Assembly: GCA_023333565.1 (NCBI GenBank)
Contig: JAJKFH010002781.1
Span: 974,549-1,038,548, forward strand
Origin: Puffinus mauretanicus
Taxonomy: Eukaryota > Chordata > Aves > Procellariiformes > Procellariidae
DNA length: 64,000 nucleotides
Reading direction: 5' to 3'
Every line of letters starts with the position of its first letter. Position 1 is the first letter of the stretch. The notes below the pieces were generated by a model that was not told the origin of the DNA, ran no database searches, and saw only the letters and a program-made list of their open reading frames with translations. A program made the translations under genes and the position numbers. Of the stretch, positions 61,300 to 64,000 are shown one piece after another.

Positions 61300-61362
61300 G
61301 TTGAAGCTTGCTTTATCACTCACATTGAGTCGGCTGCTTGTCTTCCCTCGCTCGTCGCAAAG

Positions 61363-61380
61363 TGGCGCCCGAACAGGGAC
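61363..61380 (+). other. Primer binding site, tRNA-Lys
   Basis: TGGCGCCCGAACAGGGAC is an exact 18-base match to the tRNA-Lys3-type primer site used by betaretroviruses and lentiviruses. It lies three bases after the LTR end. Confidence 0.95.
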
Positions 61381-61556
61381 CCCCAATCCCTGTTTTTCCA
61401 CCGGACAGCGAGATCGGAAAAGCACTGGTAGCAGCGACCAGGGAGCAAAAGATCAGTGAAACGCTGTCGCGGCGTGGCTGATCCGTGCTTGAACCTAAGA
61501 CGAATATCGAGGGTTCGCCGTCCGATAGAAGGCTACCCAGGGGAAAAGGCTGCACG

Positions 61557-61635
61557 TGACCGGATAATAAAGAAGGTCAACGTTAAGGGCTGCGTATGAC
61601 CGGATAATAAAGAAGGTCGGCCGGATAATTAAGAG
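61557..61635 (+). repeat. Duplicated leader motif
   Basis: The 22-base block beginning tgaccggataataaagaagg occurs at 61557-61578 and again at 61597-61618 (40-bp period), with a shortened third copy ggccggataattaagag at 61619-61635, in the untranslated leader just before the gag start. Confidence 0.9.
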
Positions 61636-61658
61636 GGCCTGCAGCAGAAGCGCGCGCA

Positions 61659-63371
61659 ATGGAAACAGAGGTAGCCTTCGATATTTTAAAATGCTTTTTA
61701 GAAAAGCGGGGAGTAAGCCAATTAAAAGACCTGGCTGGATTAATTACGTTAGGGAAAGTGAGAGGTTTCTTTAAAGATCCTGAAAGTATGTTTGAAATAG
61801 ACGAGTGGCGTTCTTACGGAGATTGTTTGTGGGATCTAGTAATTGATGATGACAAATCAGCAAAAAAGTTAATGAAATCTTGGAGGGATGTTATTAATTG
61901 CATGAAAAGATATAAAGCTGAAAAGCGAATGGCTACAGCCGCCGCTGATCGGCTTGAGCAGTTCGATCCTGCCGCGGGACGTCTCACTGTGGGGGGTGAC
62001 TATTTTTCACCTCCGCCTTCGGGAATTCCTGTTCCCGTCGTTCGTCGGCCCTCTCCCCCCCTCCCTGATCCACCGGCAGAAAGGGCTGGTCCCTCTGCGG
62101 CGCCACGGGGGATGGGGGGGGGGGAGGCGGGTCCGAGTGACGACGGGAGGGTGGACGGTACTGGACAGGGAACTGCTCAAGCCACCGCCCCCAATGGGAG
62201 GGTGAGCGGTACCGGACAGGGAACTGCTCCAGCTGCCGCCCCGAAACCGTCCCAAGTTTCTCAGCAGCCGCGTTTAGTGCGGGTTGGTTGGGACAAAATA
62301 GCGCGAGAAGCTGTTGAGCGAGAAGATTTTGAGTTATTAGATCAAATTAGCCCTCAAGCCCTCCCAGTAATTTATCAGGTAGATAACACGGGAGCTATGG
62401 CTGGGGTGCATGAGGCCCTAGATTGGAAAGTATTAAATCAATTGCGAAACACAGTTAATGACTCGGGAGTGCATAGCGAGCCTGCAAGGCAAATGCTAAA
62501 CTATATCTGGGGTAGCGGAATGCTATGTCCAGCCGATATTAAGAACATAATGAGGCTTATTTTGAAGCAATCACAACAATTACTTTGGCAAGCTCGCTGG
62601 CAAAGACTTTGTGAAATATCTGTGCACTCGCCCCGAGCCCCAAATGATCGTCTAGCTGGAGTAACCCCCATACCGGAAAAGTCTCAGAGCATGGAATCCA
62701 AGGCGGGACCGATTGTGCAATTTTTTGGGCTGTCTGCTGTGAAGGGTATGACGGGGTCCACCTGTAAGACTGTTGCCGAATTGCGCGATAGAGTTGAGCA
62801 GGACTTAAAAACGCCCGACAGTCTATGTTTGTCATCTTCCCCGACAATATCATCTACGCCACAGCAGCCGGAAGTTGCCGGGGCTAAAGCACAGCAGCAG
62901 TGTGAGGCAAAAGCGGAAGAGCAACCGTGGGGCATGAAGGGGGAGGAGTGGCCAGCTCCACCCACCCCTCTAATTCAAGGCAGGGAAACGTGCCTCCCTC
63001 CTCCCACTGCCCCCCCTCTCTACCCGCCCTTGCCACTCTTCAATGATTCCTCCGGTGCAACAACTAAAGGACTTAACTACACAGACTCAGAAAAAAAGAG
63101 AACCTTGGTCAACCGCCGGTTCGAGAGACAATTTGCCACCCTGTTTCTCCGGACCTACTGCAGCTACCCATCCCGGCCGATGGAGAGGAATTGTTCGAGA
63201 TGCTATTTTGGACGGACAGTGGGGGGTTGCCTCCACATAACATGGCTTGCTAATGACCCTGTTTGGGTTGACCAGTGGCCCATGACTGAACAGCGATTGC
63301 CCTTGGGGTCTCCTAACTGTAGTGATAGGACTTGTATGTGGTATTGCCATAATTATGGTCATCTGTTGTAA
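61659..63371 (+). CDS. gag: Rearranged ERVK-type gag frame, 570 codons
   Basis: Gag forms the retroviral particle. The first ATG after the leader, 279 bp past the primer site, opens one continuous frame. Residues about 1-105 resemble a betaretroviral matrix domain (METEVAFDILKCFLEKRG at the N-terminus). About 120-205 is Pro/Gly-rich with a 17-residue tandem repeat. About 210-325 resembles the N-terminal half of capsid (LPVIYQVDN, then a W-containing helical region ending QARWQRLCE). After that no major homology region and no Cys-His zinc knuckle is visible. Instead come a Ser/Gln-rich stretch and PTAP/PPLY late motifs at residues 449-455. Near its end the frame enters sequence like the start of reverse transcriptase (ITWLANDPVWVDQWPM), with no protease between. 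It is therefore a rearranged or internally deleted gag and not a working polyprotein, although the frame is intact. Confidence 0.8.
   Translation: METEVAFDILKCFLEKRGVSQLKDLAGLITLGKVRGFFKDPESMFEIDEWRSYGDCLWDLVIDDDKSAKKLMKSWRDVINCMKRYKAEKRMATAAADRLEQFDPAAGRLTVGGDYFSPPPSGIPVPVVRRPSPPLPDPPAERAGPSAAPRGMGGGEAGPSDDGRVDGTGQGTAQATAPNGRVSGTGQGTAPAAAPKPSQVSQQPRLVRVGWDKIAREAVEREDFELLDQISPQALPVIYQVDNTGAMAGVHEALDWKVLNQLRNTVNDSGVHSEPARQMLNYIWGSGMLCPADIKNIMRLILKQSQQLLWQARWQRLCEISVHSPRAPNDRLAGVTPIPEKSQSMESKAGPIVQFFGLSAVKGMTGSTCKTVAELRDRVEQDLKTPDSLCLSSSPTISSTPQQPEVAGAKAQQQCEAKAEEQPWGMKGEEWPAPPTPLIQGRETCLPPPTAPPLYPPLPLFNDSSGATTKGLNYTDSEKKRTLVNRRFERQFATLFLRTYCSYPSRPMERNCSRCYFGRTVGGCLHITWLANDPVWVDQWPMTEQRLPLGSPNCSDRTCMWYCHNYGHLL
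62145..62246 (+). repeat. 51-bp in-frame tandem duplication in gag
   Basis: Two units start with gggagggtg at 62145 and 62196 (period 51 bp, 17 codons), encoding GRVDGTGQGTA and GRVSGTGQGTA. Because the period is a multiple of three the frame survives. It lies in the Pro/Gly-rich linker between matrix and capsid. Confidence 0.88.
63003..63023 (+). other. Overlapping PTAP and PPxY late-domain motifs
   Basis: Codons 449-455 of the gag frame read PTAP immediately overlapping PPLY. In retroviruses these recruit TSG101 and NEDD4-family ligases for budding. Here they lie after a capsid-like segment, whereas betaretroviruses carry late motifs between matrix and capsid, which suggests that sequence order has been disturbed. 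Confidence 0.65.
63234..63300 (+). pseudogene. pol: Start of reverse transcriptase, truncated
   Basis: About 22 codons resemble the N-terminal entry of betaretroviral reverse transcriptase (ITWLANDPVWVDQWPM, in the same frame as the gag frame). The fingers and palm domains and the catalytic YxDD are absent, because similarity stops near 63300. Confidence 0.65.
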
Positions 63372-63398
63372 AATCCTGGTACCGTGTATTATGGTTTA
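63307..63398 (+). pseudogene. Hydrophobic segment, possibly Env membrane anchor
   Basis: In a frame different from gag, 30 codons up to the TAA at 63396-63398 are almost entirely Val/Ile/Leu/Gly/Met, with an adjacent Cys-Cys pair followed by a Lys. This is the pattern of a membrane anchor with palmitoylation sites. Next to pol debris, an Env transmembrane end is the simplest reading, but no other Env feature is visible and chance cannot be excluded. Confidence 0.45.
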
Positions 63399-63720
63399 AA
63401 CTGATCTGTGTGGACTTGTGGCAAACGGTTTATGGTTAACGATTTATGTTATCTGTGAGCTTGATTATTATTCTAATTGGTACAGTTTGTGGTGTGAGTG
63501 AGAAGTGTAATGAGTTCGTTTGTGTGACTGAGTGTTTGCATTGTACGTGTGACCGCAAGAAGAATCCTTGAATTGCCACTTTCTTTGCTTATCTGTAACA
63601 CCGAAGAATCACCTTTTGCTGTTATATGTCAATGGCAAAACAAGAAGGGGGAGCTGAAGGGACAACAGGAATGAACTCCGTGACTGCCATTGACAACAAG
63701 AGTAATGATAACTTGCCAAA
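63399..63720 (+). other. Non-coding ERV remnant
   Basis: Unassigned sequence between the hydrophobic segment and integrase, probably still retroviral. It contains a 12-base purine run, aagaagggggag, at 63642-63653, which could be a polypurine tract. No LTR start (TG...) similar to 60916 follows it. Confidence 0.4.
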
Positions 63721-64000
63721 TTCCTCCCTCGTTTCAGTATACAAACTCGTCCTGAAGCCAAGGGGATTGTGCGGGCCTGTCCTATGTGTAGCCCCCATGG
63801 GTCTGGTCTCAGAATTGGAGTGAATCCCAGAGGATTCGAGGCCAGAGAATTGTGGTAAATGGATGTGACTCACGTTGCTGACTTTGGTAGACTGAAATAT
63901 GTACATGTTACGATTGACACCTATAGCAAATTTATATGGGCCACGGCACAGACAGGAGAGCGAGCGCTCCACGTGGTACGACATTTGACTAGTTGTTTTG
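63721..64000 (+). pseudogene. pol: ERVK-type integrase segment, interrupted, runs off window
   Basis: From about 63721 one frame carries the end of the HHCC zinc-binding region (CPMC at 63778-63789), a GVNPRGFEARELW stretch, then a TAA stop at 63856-63858. It continues in the same frame with MDVTHV, whose Asp at 63862-63864 is the first catalytic residue of the DDE triad, and [16 protein letters not shown]. The window ends before the second catalytic Asp. The upstream His pair of the zinc finger is not clear, because frames shift near 63710. Integrase lying after an env-like segment is the wrong order for one provirus. Confidence 0.82.

Larger units (their letters stand above)
60916..61359 (+). 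mobile_element. 5' LTR of an ERVK-type element
   Basis: The right limit is set by the terminal gca at 61357-61359, three bases before the primer binding site. The left limit (tgttgcag at 60916) is inferred from the TG...CA rule and the start of non-desert composition, and the partner LTR lies beyond the window. Inside are three copies of a 26-bp U3 repeat (60993-61068), a TATA-like ataaata at 61272-61278 and an AATAAA signal at 61294-61299, only 22 bp further on. Such close spacing implies a very short R region. The flank just outside reads gtgtctt, which would be the place to look for a matching target duplication. Confidence 0.8.

Noticed and set aside
61072..61425. 117-codon minus-strand frame across the LTR and primer site
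   Set aside because: It overlaps LTR regulatory sequence and the primer binding site on the opposite strand, so it is a chance frame.
1..64000. tRNA, rRNA or snRNA genes
   Set aside because: Read by eye on both strands I saw no convincing A/B box pair, cloverleaf or known small-RNA core. A tRNAscan or Infernal run would be decisive.

Overview
The window looks like avian nuclear DNA, AT-rich and gene-poor: an intergenic desert or part of a very large intron. I found no host protein-coding exon, rRNA or tRNA that I can support. The avian call rests on many CR1 LINE copies ending in the ATTCTATGAT-type 3' octamer repeat, ERVL-like LTRs with 5-bp target duplications, and a betaretrovirus-like (ERVK-type) element primed by tRNA-Lys. 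The species cannot be named from this alone. Almost all recognisable structure is transposon-derived; the longest open frame (570 codons, 61659-63371) is a rearranged retroviral gag-type frame.

Layout. 1-12 kb: desert with an antisense solo LTR (2385-2954, target duplication gcatg) and copy A of an unrecognised dispersed repeat (about 7665-7985). 12-19 kb: an antisense CR1 3' end (12001-12567), a 65-bp AAT microsatellite and desert. 19-23 kb: the densest repeat block, with an antisense CR1 3' end meeting, 5' end to 5' end, a long sense CR1 that carries endonuclease and reverse transcriptase remnants. That CR1 is split by a 516-bp solo LTR (21580-22095, target duplication cctat), followed by a second type of antisense LTR fragment (22728 on). 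25-31 kb: a CR1 3' end, a probable antisense LTR with a TATA/poly(A) pair near 27.4-27.5 kb, and a very old L3/CR1-like LINE on the minus strand (about 29190-30730). 33.6-33.9 kb: copy B of the dispersed repeat beside a GC-rich patch. 39-57 kb: four more CR1 copies of differing age and completeness, a (AGGGG)n-(AGGCG)n pentanucleotide array at 45.25-45.40 kb, and an ERVL-like RNase H/integrase fragment fused directly to the 3' part of an LTR (51.2-52.0 kb). 60.9-64.0 kb: the left end of an ERVK-type element with LTR, tRNA-Lys primer site, duplicated leader motifs and a long gag-type frame that runs into the start of reverse transcriptase. A hydrophobic env-like segment and then an integrase segment with a stop codon follow, an order that no intact provirus has.

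How the parts relate. They are not a pathway but a record of insertions. CR1 came before the ERVL-like LTR that interrupts it. The same LTR family occurs three times, as an antisense solo LTR, a nested solo LTR and an integrase-LTR deletion product. The L3-like LINE and the A/B repeat pair look much older. The points most worth a second look are the unassigned A/B repeat, the scrambled ERVK element, the pentanucleotide array, and the nested LTR with an intact CRE-like promoter motif. I did not find a convincing new biological system.
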